A DNA stretch of 64,000 nucleotides from Roseicyclus marinus (GTDB lineage Bacteria > Pseudomonadota > Alphaproteobacteria > Rhodobacterales > Rhodobacteraceae), in NCBI RefSeq assembly GCF_030163795.1, contig NZ_JASJOF010000001.1, forward strand, positions 186,001 through 250,000, read 5' to 3'. The translations under genes and the position numbers were made by a program. Position 1 is the first letter of the stretch. Each line of letters opens with the position of its first letter. The notes below the pieces were generated by a model that had not been told where the DNA came from, did not search any database, and was given only the letters and a program-made list of their open reading frames with translations. Shown here piece by piece: positions 1-8,736 of the stretch.

Positions 1-1
1 C

Positions 2-790
2 GAAAAGCTCGCAGCCCATGCCGAACTGGAGCTTCACCACCCGCTCCCCCTCCGTCCCGAGGCGCGCGCCGCGCTGATCTCCATGGCCGATGGCGACGGG
101 CGCGCGCTTCTCAACCTCGTCGAACAGGTCGCCGCCTGGAAGGTCGAGGGACAGTTGACCGCCGATCAGCTGGGCCAACGCCTGCAACGCCGCGCCGCCC
201 AATACGACAAATCGGGCGAGGCGCATTACAACCTGATTTCCGCACTCCACAAATCCGTGCGCGGCTCCGACCCAGATGCCGCGCTCTACTGGTTCGCCCG
301 GATGCTCGAAGGCGGCGAAGATCCTCGCTACCTCGCCCGCCGCCTCACCCGCATGGCGGTGGAGGATATCGCGCTGGCCGATCCAGCCGCCCAACGCCAC
401 TGCCTCGACGCCTGGGCCACTTACGAACGCTTGGGCAGTCCCGAAGGCGAACTGGCGCTGGCCGGGGCCGTGATCTACCTCGCCCTCGCCCCCAAATCGA
501 ACGCGGCCTACGTCGCCTACAAGGCGGCGCGGGCCAGCGCCCGCTCCACCGGCTCCGAACCGCCGCCCAAGCATATCCTGAACGCGCCCACCAAGATGAT
601 GAAGGATCAGGGCTACGGCGCGGGCTATGCCTATGACCACGACGCCGAAGACGGGTTTTCCGGGCAGAACTATTTCCCCGACACCATGTCGCGCCCGTCC
701 TTCTACGCCCCCGTCGAACGCGGCTATGAACGCGACCTGAAAAAACGTCTCGACTGGTTCGAGGGCCTGCGCGCCAAACGCAAGGGCTAG
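2..790 (+). CDS. rarA: Replication-associated recombination protein RarA (MgsA/WRNIP1 family), C-terminal part
   Basis: The reading frame is open from the window edge, so the N-terminal AAA+ core (Walker motifs) lies outside and only the C-terminal ~262 residues are seen. These match the RarA C-terminal tetramerisation region, including MADGDGRALLNLVEQ, YDKSGEAHYNLISALHKS and the ending KKRLDWFEGLRAKR. RarA family ATPases act at stalled replication forks in the cytoplasm. An internal ATG at 83 is not a start, because the upstream codons continue the family sequence. The gene ends at TAG and is followed directly by a cluster of palindromes rather than a classical terminator. Confidence 0.93.
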   Translation, partial: EKLAAHAELELHHPLPLRPEARAALISMADGDGRALLNLVEQVAAWKVEGQLTADQLGQRLQRRAAQYDKSGEAHYNLISALHKSVRGSDPDAALYWFARMLEGGEDPRYLARRLTRMAVEDIALADPAAQRHCLDAWATYERLGSPEGELALAGAVIYLALAPKSNAAYVAYKAARASARSTGSEPPPKHILNAPTKMMKDQGYGAGYAYDHDAEDGFSGQNYFPDTMSRPSFYAPVERGYERDLKKRLDWFEGLRAKRKG

Positions 791-792
791 GC

Positions 793-858
793 CGTTTTCC
801 TGCAGGAAAACGAAAGGGAAAACTGCAGTTTTCCCACTCGAAAAACTGCAGTTTTTCG
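793..858. repeat. Cluster 1 of tandem perfect palindromes
   Basis: Three consecutive perfect palindromes of 20 bp lie at 793-812 (core TGCA, arms CGTTTTCC/GGAAAACG), 816-835 (GGGAAAACTGCAGTTTTCCC) and 839-858 (CGAAAAACTGCAGTTTTTCG). They begin three bases after the rarA stop codon. All three share a central TGCA flanked by A- and T-tracts. Each can form a hairpin whose descending arm is itself T-rich, so terminator function is possible. Related clusters follow bztD and trmB. Confidence 0.9.
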
Positions 859-912
859 CCTTTCCCCTCCCACCCATTGACTCCGCCTCCCGCCCGACCC
901 ATGCACCCGCCC

Positions 913-1287
913 ATGACCGCGATCCTCCAAGTGGCCCTTGGCGGCGCCCTCGGTGCCGTGCTCCGATACCTCACCGGCATCGGCCTGATCCGGCTGTTCG
1001 GCCACACGCCCATGCCCTTGGGCGTGCTCACGGTGAACATCCTCGGCTCGCTTGCCATGGGCCTGTTCATCACCGCCGCCGCCCAACGCGGCCTGACCCA
1101 CCTGTCGCCGCTTGTGGCCACCGGCATCCTTGGCGGCTTCACCACCTTCTCCGCCTTCTCGCTCGAGGCGGTCACGCTTTACGAACGCGGCGCACTGGGC
1201 CTTGCGGCCCTCTATGTCCTCGCCAATGTCACCCTCTCCATCGCGGCGCTTTTCGCCGGAATGGCCCTAGCGCGGAGCTTCGCATGA
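913..1287 (+). CDS. crcB: Fluoride ion exporter CrcB/Fluc
   Basis: A 124-residue, very hydrophobic protein with four predicted membrane segments and the family hallmark GGFTTFSAFSLE, containing the conserved TTFS region that lines the fluoride pore. Family members form dual-topology dimers in the inner membrane and expel fluoride. The start is uncertain: ATG at 913 gives the family-typical MTAILQVALGGALGA, ATG at 901 adds four residues, and TTG at 877 adds twelve. None has a good Shine-Dalgarno sequence. The stop overlaps the next start as ATGA. No fluoride riboswitch is recognisable upstream; that space is occupied by palindromes. Confidence 0.9.
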   Translation: MTAILQVALGGALGAVLRYLTGIGLIRLFGHTPMPLGVLTVNILGSLAMGLFITAAAQRGLTHLSPLVATGILGGFTTFSAFSLEAVTLYERGALGLAALYVLANVTLSIAALFAGMALARSFA

Positions 1288-2327
1288 CCGGCGTCCAGAC
1301 CCTGACCGTGGCGACGGGCGAGGGCGGACAGCGCCTCGACCGTTGGTTCCGCCGCCAATTCCCCCATATCCCGCAGGGCCGCATCGAAAAGATGTGCCGC
1401 AAGGGCGAGATCCGCATCGACGGCGCCCGCGCCAAACCCGCCACAAGGGTGGAGGAGGGGCAGGCGATCCGCATTCCGCCCCTTCCCGACACCGACGCGC
1501 CCGAGGCGCCCGCAAAACCCCGCATCTCGGATGCCGACGCGCAGATGATGCGCGCCGCCGTGATCTACCGCGACGACCACATCATCGCGCTGAACAAGCC
1601 TGCGGGCCTGCCCACGCAGGGCGGATCGGGCCACACCCGCCATGTCGACGGTCTGGCCGAGGCGCTGATCTTCGACGCCGCCGACAAACCCCGCCTCGTC
1701 CACCGCCTCGACAAGGACACGTCCGGCGTCCTCCTGCTCGCCCGCAGCCGTCAGGCCGCGCAGGCGCTGACCGAAGCCTTCCGCGCCAAATCCACCCGCA
1801 AGATCTACTGGGCCGCCACCGCCGGTGTCCCCAGCCCCCGGATGGGCACGATCAAGACCGGCCTCGTCAAGGCACCGGGCCGCGGCGCGGGCGGGGAGGG
1901 GGAAAAGATGCTCACCATCCCGCTCGATCAGGTCGACGCGACCGATGGCGCGAAACGGGCCGTCACCGATTACGCCACGCTCTCGGCCTTGGGCACCCGC
2001 ACCGCATGGGTGGCGCTCGTCCCCGTCACGGGCCGCACCCACCAGCTGCGCGCGCACATGGCGGCACTGGGCAACCCGGTGGTGGGCGACGGCAAATACG
2101 GCGGCTCCGGGCAGGAAAACCTCGGCGATGGCTGGGGCGCGCAGCTGGGCGGCGAAATCAGCCGCAAGCTGCACCTCCACGCCCGCTCGATCGCCATGGT
2201 CCATCCCGTGACCGGCGCGCGGCTGATGATCACCGCACCCCTGCCGCCGCATATGCAAAAGACTTGGGATGCGATGGAATGGCGCCCCGCCGATGTTCCC
2301 GTCGATCCGTTCGAGGACGAGGAATGA
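1284..2327 (+). CDS. rluC: RluA-family 23S rRNA pseudouridine synthase (RluC-like)
   Basis: 347 residues. An N-terminal S4 RNA-binding domain (about residues 13-70, GQRLDRWFRRQFPHIPQGRI) is followed by the RluA catalytic domain with the active-site motif HRLDKDTSGVLLLAR around residue 140, whose Asp is the nucleophile. The C-terminal VTGRTHQLRAHMAALG is also typical. The architecture fits RluC/RluD, which isomerise uridines in 23S rRNA; S4 plus this length favours RluC, but site specificity cannot be read from sequence. The start overlaps the crcB stop (ATGA) and the stop overlaps the HAD gene start (ATGA), so this is one translationally coupled unit. Confidence 0.9.
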   Translation: MTGVQTLTVATGEGGQRLDRWFRRQFPHIPQGRIEKMCRKGEIRIDGARAKPATRVEEGQAIRIPPLPDTDAPEAPAKPRISDADAQMMRAAVIYRDDHIIALNKPAGLPTQGGSGHTRHVDGLAEALIFDAADKPRLVHRLDKDTSGVLLLARSRQAAQALTEAFRAKSTRKIYWAATAGVPSPRMGTIKTGLVKAPGRGAGGEGEKMLTIPLDQVDATDGAKRAVTDYATLSALGTRTAWVALVPVTGRTHQLRAHMAALGNPVVGDGKYGGSGQENLGDGWGAQLGGEISRKLHLHARSIAMVHPVTGARLMITAPLPPHMQKTWDAMEWRPADVPVDPFEDEE

Positions 2328-3004
2328 CCGAGCTTCGTCTTGTTATCTTCGATGTCGACGGCACGCTGATCGACAGTCAGGCCCATATCCTCGCCGCGAT
2401 GGGCGCGGCCTTTGCCGCCCATGACCTGCCCGCGCCAGCCCGCGCCGACACGCTCTCGATCGTGGGCCTGTCCCTGCCGGTCGCCATCGCGCGTCTTGCC
2501 CCGGACCTGCCCGATCACCACGACAGCCTTGTCGCCGCCTACAAGGATGCCTTCGCGCGCCTCCGCCTCTCGCCCGAGGGTGCGGCGCTGTCGCCGCTCT
2601 TTCCCGGCGCGCGCGCGGCGCTCGACGATCTGGCGGGGCAGGATCACACGCTCCTTGCCATCGCCACCGGCAAATCGCGGCGCGGCCTCGACCATATCCT
2701 CGACCTGCACGGGCTGCGCGGCCTGTTCCAATCCGTGCAGGTCGCCGACGATCATCCCTCCAAACCGCACCCCTCCATGATCCACGCCTGCCTGCGCGAC
2801 ACCGGCGTCGATGCCCGCCGCGCGGCGATCATCGGCGACACGACCTTCGACATCGACATGGGCCGCGCCGCCGGCGTCCACGCTATCGGGGTAACCTGGG
2901 GCTATCACCCGGCCGATGCGCTGACCCGCGCCGGGGCCGACGCCCTGATCGACGATTTCGCCGCCCTTCCCGAAACGCTCGACCGACTGGGGGTGCCTGC
3001 ATGA
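2324..3004 (+). CDS. HAD-family hydrolase, phosphoglycolate-phosphatase-like
   Basis: 226 residues of the haloacid dehalogenase superfamily. The N-terminal FDVDGTLIDSQ carries the nucleophile Asp10 and acid/base Asp12; motif II is near IATGKSRRG and motif III/IV is GDTTFDIDMGRAAG around residue 171. A helical cap lies between motifs I and II, as in Gph/PGP-type phosphatases. The substrate is not readable from sequence. A glycolate oxidase operon elsewhere in the window makes phosphoglycolate plausible, but distance argues for caution. The start was taken at the ATGA overlap with the rluC-like gene instead of the longer open frame beginning at 1343, which is only a shadow of that gene. The stop overlaps the ATP12 start. 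Confidence 0.88.
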   Translation: MTELRLVIFDVDGTLIDSQAHILAAMGAAFAAHDLPAPARADTLSIVGLSLPVAIARLAPDLPDHHDSLVAAYKDAFARLRLSPEGAALSPLFPGARAALDDLAGQDHTLLAIATGKSRRGLDHILDLHGLRGLFQSVQVADDHPSKPHPSMIHACLRDTGVDARRAAIIGDTTFDIDMGRAAGVHAIGVTWGYHPADALTRAGADALIDDFAALPETLDRLGVPA

Positions 3005-3723
3005 CCGGCGGATGGAAGGCCAAACGCTTCTGGACCGATGTCTCCATCATCGAAACCGATGGCGGCTTCGGCGTTCTGCTCGACACCCGCCGCGTCCAGA
3101 CCCCCGGCAAAAAGCCCCTGATCGTGCCGACCGAATCCATGGCGCAGGCCATCGCCGCCGAATGGGCGGCCCAAGAGGGTGAGATCAGACCCCTCACCAT
3201 GCCCGTCACCCGCGCCGCCAATTCCGCCATCGAACGCGTCCGCCCGCAAAAGCCCGAAGTTGCGGCGATGCTTGCGGCCTATGGCGAAACCGACCTGACC
3301 TGCCACCGCGCCGCATCCCCCGCCGAACTCGCCGCCCGTCAGGCGCAGGGCTGGGACCCGGTCCTTGCCTGGGCCGCCGACACGCTCGGCGCGCCGCTCG
3401 TACCCACCGCCGGCGTCCTGCCCGTGCCCCAGCCCGCGGCCAGCCTCGACGCGCTCCTCGCGCATGTCGCGGCCGTCGACGAATTCCGCCTGACCGCGCT
3501 CCATGATCTGGTGACGCTCTCGGGGTCGATCCTGCTCGGGCTTGCGGTGGCCCACCGCCACCTTGCCCCGGACACCGCTTGGTCGCTCTCCCGAATCGAT
3601 GAGGATTGGCAGATCGAGCAATGGGGCGAGGACGAAGAGGCCTCCGAGGCTGCCGCCTTCAAGCGTGCGCAGTTTCTGCAGGCCGATGTTTTCTGGTCGA
3701 TATGCGAACCGCCGAAAGCCTGA
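3001..3723 (+). CDS. ATP12-family F1-ATPase assembly chaperone
   Basis: 240 residues starting MTGGWKAKRFWTDVSI, with family signatures LLDTRRVQTPGKKPL, the EWAAQEGEIRPLTMP block and the C-terminal RIDEDWQIEQWGED. In mitochondria ATP12 protects the free F1 alpha subunit before assembly; alphaproteobacterial homologues are believed to do the same in the cytoplasm. Length and domain order are normal. It is the last gene of the crcB-rluC-HAD-ATP12 chain, joined by an ATGA overlap with the HAD gene, and is followed by 229 bases leading to bztA. Confidence 0.9.
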   Translation: MTGGWKAKRFWTDVSIIETDGGFGVLLDTRRVQTPGKKPLIVPTESMAQAIAAEWAAQEGEIRPLTMPVTRAANSAIERVRPQKPEVAAMLAAYGETDLTCHRAASPAELAARQAQGWDPVLAWAADTLGAPLVPTAGVLPVPQPAASLDALLAHVAAVDEFRLTALHDLVTLSGSILLGLAVAHRHLAPDTAWSLSRIDEDWQIEQWGEDEEASEAAAFKRAQFLQADVFWSICEPPKA

Positions 3724-3952
3724 GATCGGCCTTCTTCCGGAAAATGCAGTCATTTCAGGCGATGCGATGCTTTTTTGGGCAAATTTCCCGCCTTACCCAT
3801 GGGAAACTTCGCCCGTTTCGCTTGACCTCTTGCGTTCACTTCGCCCATTTTGGCAGCGGTTGAGGGGCAAATGTCTCTCGCAGACCGACGACCCGCCCCT
3901 AGGGCAACCAAAAACCAATGCCCAAAGGGCAGTCCTTCAGGAAGAGGTTAAC
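3724..3952 (+). promoter_or_regulatory. Intergenic region carrying the probable bzt promoter
   Basis: The 229 bases upstream of bztA hold no gene. A CTTGACC (-35-like, 3821-3827) is present, but the -10 region 17 bases on is weak. An imperfect inverted repeat (GGGCAAATTTCCC around 3777 against GGGAAACTTCGCCC around 3800) lies just before it. No sigma-54 GG-N10-GC element was seen. The bztA Shine-Dalgarno (AGGAAGAGG, 3939-3947) is good. Promoter assignment is a guess from position. Confidence 0.3.
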
Positions 3953-4975
3953 ATGAAGAAATCCGTATTCTTGGGCACGCTCGCCGTTGCCGGCCTCGCA
4001 GCCGGTATCGCGTCGGCCCAAACCACGCTGGAACAGGTGCAGGCTCGCGGCACGCTTCTGTGCGGCTCGAACGAGGGCCTCGCAGGCTTCGCCGCGCCCG
4101 ACGCCAACGGCGTCTGGTCGGGCTTCGACGTCTCGCTGTGCCGTGCTGTGGCAACCGCCGTTCTGGGCGATCCGCAGGCCGTTGAATTCGTCCCGCTGAC
4201 CAGCCAGACCCGCTTCACCGCACTCGCCGCTGGCGAAGTCGACGTTCTGGTCCGCAACTCCACCTGGACCTTCTCGCGCGACACCGACCTCGCCCTCGAT
4301 TTCGTGGGTGTGAACTACTACGACGGCCAGGGCTTCATGGTGAACACCGCGCTCGGCGTGTCCTCGGCAACCGAGCTTGATGGCGCCACCGTCTGCATCC
4401 AGACCGGCACCACCACCGAACTCAACCTCGCTGACTTCTTCCGCGTGAACAACATCAGCTACGAGCCGGTTCCGGTCGCCACCAATGCCGAAGGCCAGCA
4501 GCAGTACCTCGCCGGCGCTTGCGACGTCTACACCACCGACGTCTCCGGCCTCGCGGCAACCCGCGCAACCTTCGAAGACGCGGCATCGCACGTGATCCTT
4601 CCGGAAATCGTGTCCAAGGAACCGCTTGGTCCCGTCGTCCGTCACGGTGACAGCGAGTGGGGCGATATCGTCCGCTGGACGCTGAACGCCCTGATCGCAG
4701 CCGAAGAATACGGCGTGACCTCGGCCAACGTCCGTGAACTGGCCGCAGCACCCACCGCCAACCCGGAAATCAACCGTCTCCTGGGCACCGAAGGTGAACT
4801 GGGCGCGATGATCGGCCTGTCGAATGACTGGGCTGTCAACGTGATCGCGGCTGTCGGTAACTACGGCGAAGTGTTCGAGCAGAACATCGGCGAAAACACC
4901 CCCGTTGGTCTGGCGCGCGGCCTGAACGCGCAGTGGACCGATGGCGGCCTGCTGTACTCGCCGCCCTTCCGCTGA
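3953..4975 (+). CDS. bztA: Acidic/amide amino acid ABC transporter, periplasmic binding protein (BztA/AapJ family)
   Basis: 340 residues with a clear Sec signal peptide (MKKSVFLGTLAVAGLAAG, cleavage expected at ASA|QT, residue 22). The mature part begins TTLEQVQARGTLLCGSNEGLAGF, characteristic of the BztA/AapJ group of family 3 solute-binding proteins. Bzt of Rhodobacter capsulatus takes up Glu, Gln, Asp and Asn; the complete bztABCD gene order here supports this role. Start chosen at ATG 3953 for its Shine-Dalgarno and signal peptide; the open frame extends much further upstream without meaning. A terminator hairpin follows, consistent with more binding protein than permease being made. Confidence 0.92.
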   Translation: MKKSVFLGTLAVAGLAAGIASAQTTLEQVQARGTLLCGSNEGLAGFAAPDANGVWSGFDVSLCRAVATAVLGDPQAVEFVPLTSQTRFTALAAGEVDVLVRNSTWTFSRDTDLALDFVGVNYYDGQGFMVNTALGVSSATELDGATVCIQTGTTTELNLADFFRVNNISYEPVPVATNAEGQQQYLAGACDVYTTDVSGLAATRATFEDAASHVILPEIVSKEPLGPVVRHGDSEWGDIVRWTLNALIAAEEYGVTSANVRELAAAPTANPEINRLLGTEGELGAMIGLSNDWAVNVIAAVGNYGEVFEQNIGENTPVGLARGLNAQWTDGGLLYSPPFR

Positions 4976-4991
4976 TCGGGCGCCGATCTTG

Positions 4992-5020
4992 GGCCCGGGC
5001 ATGATTGCCCGGGCCTTTTT
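4992..5020 (+). terminator. Intrinsic terminator/attenuator between bztA and bztB
   Basis: A perfect 10-bp GC-rich stem, GGCCCGGGCA / TGCCCGGGCC, with a four-base loop TGAT, is followed by TTTTT. It lies 16 bases after the bztA stop and 80 bases before bztB, so it probably ends most bztA transcripts while some read through into the permease genes. Confidence 0.88.
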
Positions 5021-5100
5021 CCAAGAAATCTCGTGACATTCATCACGCCTGTCTGCCCGGTTCGCCGGAACGGAACAGCCATATCTGATGTGGAGTGCGC

Positions 5101-6315
5101 ATGGCCGATCTGACCGCCCCTCCCCGCGAATCCTTCCGTCTCAGCCAGTTGCTGTACGATGCGCGGTATCGCTCCCTGACCATTCAGGTCGTGGCGGCAA
5201 TCCTGATCATGCTCTTGCTGGTCGAACTGGTGAACAACACCGTCACCAACCTCGCCGCGCTCGGCAAGGATATCGACTTCGGCTTCCTCGGCACCACCGC
5301 CGGGTATGACATCAACCAGCAGATCATTCCCTTCTCGTCGCAAGACACCCATGCCCGCGCCGCTCTGGTGGGCATCCTCAACACGCTGCTCGTGGCCGTC
5401 CTAGGCTGCATCCTCGCCACGGTGATCGGCGTCCTTGCGGGCGTCCTGCGCCTGTCCAAGAACTGGCTCGTGGCCCGCATCATGACCGTCTACGTCGAGG
5501 CGATGCGCAACACGCCGCTCCTGATCTGGATCTACATCGTCTTCGCCGTGATGACCGAGGCGACACCCCTGCCGCGCGATTTCCGCGAGGGGGGCAGTTC
5601 CTCGATGATCTTCTGGGACAGCGTCGCCATCACCAACCGGGGCGTCTACCTCCCCGCTCCCGTCTGGGGGGCTGGCTCGGGTATCGTCGTCGCCATCTTC
5701 CTCTTGTCGATTGCCGCGATCTTCGTCCTGCGCAGCTATGCCCGCAAAAAGCAGGAACAGACCGGTCAGCAATTGCCTGTCCTCTGGATGTCGCTCGGTC
5801 TCTTGATCGTTCCCGCGCTGCTGGCCTTCTTCGTGATGGGTCGCCCCATCACGCTCCAGTATCCCGAGCTTGGCGGCTTCAACTTCGAGGGCGGCATTCA
5901 GGTCCGCAACTCCTTCATCGCGCTCTGGCTGGCGCTCTCGCTCTATACCTCCGCCTTCATCGCCGAGATCGTCCGCTCGGGCATCCTCGCCGTGTCCAAG
6001 GGGCAGACCGAGGCCGCCTTCGCGCTGGGCATCCAGCCCAACCGCACGATGCAGCTGATCATCCTGCCGCAGGCGCTGCGCGTGATCATCCCGCCGCTGA
6101 TCTCGCAATACCTGAACCTGACCAAGAACTCCTCGCTCGCCATCGCGGTGGGCTACATGGACGTCCGCTCGACGCTGGGCGGCATCACCATCAACCAGAC
6201 CGGGCGCGAGCTCGAGGGGATGCTGCTTCTGGGGCTGTTCTACCTCATCACCAGCCTCATCATCTCGAGCCTGATGAACGTCTACAATTCCAGCGTCAAA
6301 CTGAAGGAGCGCTGA
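5101..6315 (+). CDS. bztB: Amino acid ABC transporter permease (BztB/AapQ family)
   Basis: 404 residues, an inner-membrane permease of the polar amino acid (HisMQ-type) family. An N-terminal membrane segment (about residues 21-42) is followed by a periplasmic insert; the permease core carries the EAA loop EIVRSGILAVSKGQTEAAFALG near residue 295, which contacts the ATPase. The unusual length for a HisM-type permease is normal for Bzt/Aap permeases. ATG at 5101 was preferred to GTG at 5095 because GGAG at 5092-5095 is correctly spaced for it. One base separates its stop from bztC. Confidence 0.91.
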   Translation: MADLTAPPRESFRLSQLLYDARYRSLTIQVVAAILIMLLLVELVNNTVTNLAALGKDIDFGFLGTTAGYDINQQIIPFSSQDTHARAALVGILNTLLVAVLGCILATVIGVLAGVLRLSKNWLVARIMTVYVEAMRNTPLLIWIYIVFAVMTEATPLPRDFREGGSSSMIFWDSVAITNRGVYLPAPVWGAGSGIVVAIFLLSIAAIFVLRSYARKKQEQTGQQLPVLWMSLGLLIVPALLAFFVMGRPITLQYPELGGFNFEGGIQVRNSFIALWLALSLYTSAFIAEIVRSGILAVSKGQTEAAFALGIQPNRTMQLIILPQALRVIIPPLISQYLNLTKNSSLAIAVGYMDVRSTLGGITINQTGRELEGMLLLGLFYLITSLIISSLMNVYNSSVKLKER

Positions 6316-6316
6316 G

Positions 6317-7816
6317 ATGAGTGAAACACACGCCCACAGCGCCGCCTTCGTCCGCACCGCCATCCTGCCCCCGGCCGCACCGCCGCCGGGCCAGACGGGC
6401 GTGCTGCGCTGGATGCGCGAGAATCTCTTCTCGTCCATCCCCAACGCGCTTCTGACGCTTCTGGCGCTCTATTTCGTCTACACGATCCTCGCCGCCATCC
6501 TGCCCTGGACGCTGAACGGCATCTGGGATGCGGGCTCGCTCACCGAATGCCGGGCCATCCGCGACGAACGCGGGCTGTCCACGGCGGCGTGCTGGGCGGT
6601 GATCAACGAACGCTGGCTGCAACTCCTGTTCGGCTTCTACCCGATCGACGCGCCCCTTCTGGCGCGGCTGTTCTATGCCGACGAACTGGCCGCCGCAGGC
6701 GGGATGGACGCGGTCTTCGGCCCCGGGTCCAACGCGACCGCGCGGATCGAATTCGTCGGTACGATGCGCGCAGAGCTCGGCAATGCCCTCGTCTTCTTCT
6801 TCGGCTACTGGCGTCCGCTCTTGGCGCTTGCGCTGCTGGTGGTCGCGGTGGCACCCGTGCTGTACAACAATCTGCCGCGCGGGATGCTGATCTTCTCGCT
6901 GATCTATCCCTTCCTCGCCGTCTTCCTGCTCTGGGGCGGGTCGATCTGGGGGCCGATCTCGGTGGCGCTGGGCCTCGCCCTGTCGCTCTACATTCTGAAA
7001 TACGCAGGCGCGCGCTTCGGCGGGCTCTTGGGCGGGCTCGCCATGATCGTGACCCTGCTCTGCTTCTTCTTCAACCCGCTGTCCCTGCTCGGCATCTCCG
7101 GGCTTTTCCCGCTCCTGCCGCATGTCTCGGGGCTTCTGGGCACCATCCTGCCCTTCGGTCTGCCTGCGATCACCTCGGATGATTTCGGCGGCTTCATGCT
7201 GGCGATCATCATCGGCACCTCGGGGATCGTCCTGTCGCTGCCTTTGGGCATCGTGCTGGCGCTCGGGCGGCAATCCTCCATGCCCCTGATCAAATGGGTC
7301 TGCGTCACCTTCATCGAGGTGATCCGCGGCGTCCCCCTGATCGTCTGGCTGTTCACGGCATCGCTGCTGTTGAACTACTTCCTGCCGCCCGGCACGAACT
7401 TCGACCTCCTGCTGCGCGTCATCATCATGGTGACCCTCTTCGCCTCCGCATATCTGGCCGAGGTGGTCCGGGGCGGGCTCGCCGCGCTGCCCAAGGGCCA
7501 GTACGAAGCCGCCGACAGCCTTGGCCTCGATTACTGGAAATCCATGCGCCTGATCGTTCTGCCGCAGGCGCTCAAGATCTCCATCCCGGGGATCGTGAAC
7601 ACCTTCATCGGACTGTTCAAGGATACCACGCTCGTGGTCTTCATCGGCCTGCGTGACCCCTTGGGCCTGACCAACGCCATCCGCGCCACCGGGGAATGGA
7701 ACGGCATCTACTGGGAGCTCTACGTCTTCGTGGCGCTTCTGTTCTTTGTCTTCTGCTTCTTCATGTCCCGCTATTCCATGTATCTCGAGCGCAAGCTCGC
7801 GACCGACCGCCGCTGA
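6317..7816 (+). CDS. bztC: Amino acid ABC transporter permease (BztC/AapM family)
   Basis: 499 residues, the longer of the two paired permeases, with a cytoplasmic proline-rich N-terminus ([13 protein letters not shown]), a first membrane segment near residue 42, a periplasmic loop with several extra membrane segments, and the C-terminal HisMQ core whose EAA loop is [20 protein letters not shown]. It heterodimerises with BztB in the inner membrane. Its AGGAG lies in the last codons of bztB. Eleven bases separate it from bztD, so bztBCD is one transcription unit. Confidence 0.91.
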   Translation: MSETHAHSAAFVRTAILPPAAPPPGQTGVLRWMRENLFSSIPNALLTLLALYFVYTILAAILPWTLNGIWDAGSLTECRAIRDERGLSTAACWAVINERWLQLLFGFYPIDAPLLARLFYADELAAAGGMDAVFGPGSNATARIEFVGTMRAELGNALVFFFGYWRPLLALALLVVAVAPVLYNNLPRGMLIFSLIYPFLAVFLLWGGSIWGPISVALGLALSLYILKYAGARFGGLLGGLAMIVTLLCFFFNPLSLLGISGLFPLLPHVSGLLGTILPFGLPAITSDDFGGFMLAIIIGTSGIVLSLPLGIVLALGRQSSMPLIKWVCVTFIEVIRGVPLIVWLFTASLLLNYFLPPGTNFDLLLRVIIMVTLFASAYLAEVVRGGLAALPKGQYEAADSLGLDYWKSMRLIVLPQALKISIPGIVNTFIGLFKDTTLVVFIGLRDPLGLTNAIRATGEWNGIYWELYVFVALLFFVFCFFMSRYSMYLERKLATDRR

Positions 7817-7827
7817 GGAGAAACACC

Positions 7828-8628
7828 ATGAGCGACGCGCAAGCCGCCCTTCAGGACCGCGAAATCAACCGGTCACACATGACGGTCTCCGACGAGATCG
7901 CCATCGAGATCAGCAACATGAACAAGTGGTACGGCACGTTCCACGTTCTGCGCGACATCAACCTGACCGTGAACCGGGGCGAACGGATCGTGATCTGCGG
8001 CCCCTCCGGCTCGGGGAAATCGACGCTGATCCGCTGCATCAACGCGCTGGAAGAACACCAAAAGGGCAACATCACCGTCGATGGCACGGTCCTGTCCACC
8101 GACCTCAAGAACATCGACAAGATCCGCTCCGAAGTCGGCATGGTGTTCCAGCACTTCAACCTGTTTCCGCACCTCACCATCCTCGAGAATTGCACCCTCG
8201 CGCCCATCTGGGTCCGCAAGGTGCCCAAGCGCGAGGCCGAGGAAACCGCGATGTATTTCCTTGAAAAGGTGAAGATCCCCGAACAGGCCAACAAGTATCC
8301 CGGCCAGCTCTCGGGTGGCCAGCAGCAGCGGGTCGCCATCGCCCGGTCGCTCTGCATGCGCCCGCGCATCATGCTGTTTGACGAACCGACCTCCGCCCTC
8401 GACCCCGAGATGATCAAGGAAGTGCTCGACACGATGATCGCACTCGCCGAGGAAGGCATGACCATGCTTTGCGTGACCCACGAGATGGGCTTCGCACAGG
8501 CTGTCGCCAACCGCGTGATCTTCATGGATCAGGGCCAGATCATCGAACAGAACGAGCCCAAGGCCTTCTTCAACAATCCGCAGAACGAGCGGACCAAGCT
8601 GTTCCTCAGCCAGATCCTCGGTCACTGA
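7828..8628 (+). CDS. bztD: Amino acid ABC transporter ATP-binding protein (BztD/AapP family)
   Basis: 266 residues with all ABC ATPase motifs: Walker [11 protein letters not shown]-loop [12 protein letters not shown], signature [15 protein letters not shown], Walker [13 protein letters not shown] and the switch His in CVTHEMGFA. It energises the BztBC permease at the cytoplasmic face. ATG at 7828 follows a GAGGAG Shine-Dalgarno; the frame is open upstream from 7696 but that overlaps bztC. The gene is followed ten bases later by a four-hairpin palindrome cluster and then the convergent sixA gene. Confidence 0.94.
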   Translation: MSDAQAALQDREINRSHMTVSDEIAIEISNMNKWYGTFHVLRDINLTVNRGERIVICGPSGSGKSTLIRCINALEEHQKGNITVDGTVLSTDLKNIDKIRSEVGMVFQHFNLFPHLTILENCTLAPIWVRKVPKREAEETAMYFLEKVKIPEQANKYPGQLSGGQQQRVAIARSLCMRPRIMLFDEPTSALDPEMIKEVLDTMIALAEEGMTMLCVTHEMGFAQAVANRVIFMDQGQIIEQNEPKAFFNNPQNERTKLFLSQILGH

Positions 8629-8638
8629 GGCCGTCACA

Positions 8639-8730
8639 GGTGGGAAACCCCGGGGTTTCCCACCCGCAAAACTCCAGTTTTGCGGGTGGGAAAACTCCAG
8701 TTTTCCCTGTCACGAAACTGCAGTTTCGTG
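8639..8730. repeat. Cluster 2 of tandem palindromes between convergent genes
   Basis: Four consecutive hairpins occupy almost the whole gap between the stops of bztD and sixA: a perfect 26-bp palindrome at 8639-8664 (core CCCCGGGG, outer arms GGTGGGAAA/TTTCCCACC), a 13-bp stem with a CC centre at 8661-8688, a 9-bp stem GGGAAAACT/AGTTTTCCC with a CC centre at 8688-8707, and a perfect 20-bp palindrome CACGAAACTGCAGTTTCGTG at 8711-8730. Adjacent units share their GGTGGG edges. The location between convergent genes fits two-way transcription termination. Confidence 0.9.
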
Positions 8731-8736
8731 CCCGCC

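Noticed and set aside
791-912. Fluoride riboswitch upstream of crcB
   Set aside because: The leader consists of palindromes and C-rich sequence; the conserved fluoride aptamer segments are not present.
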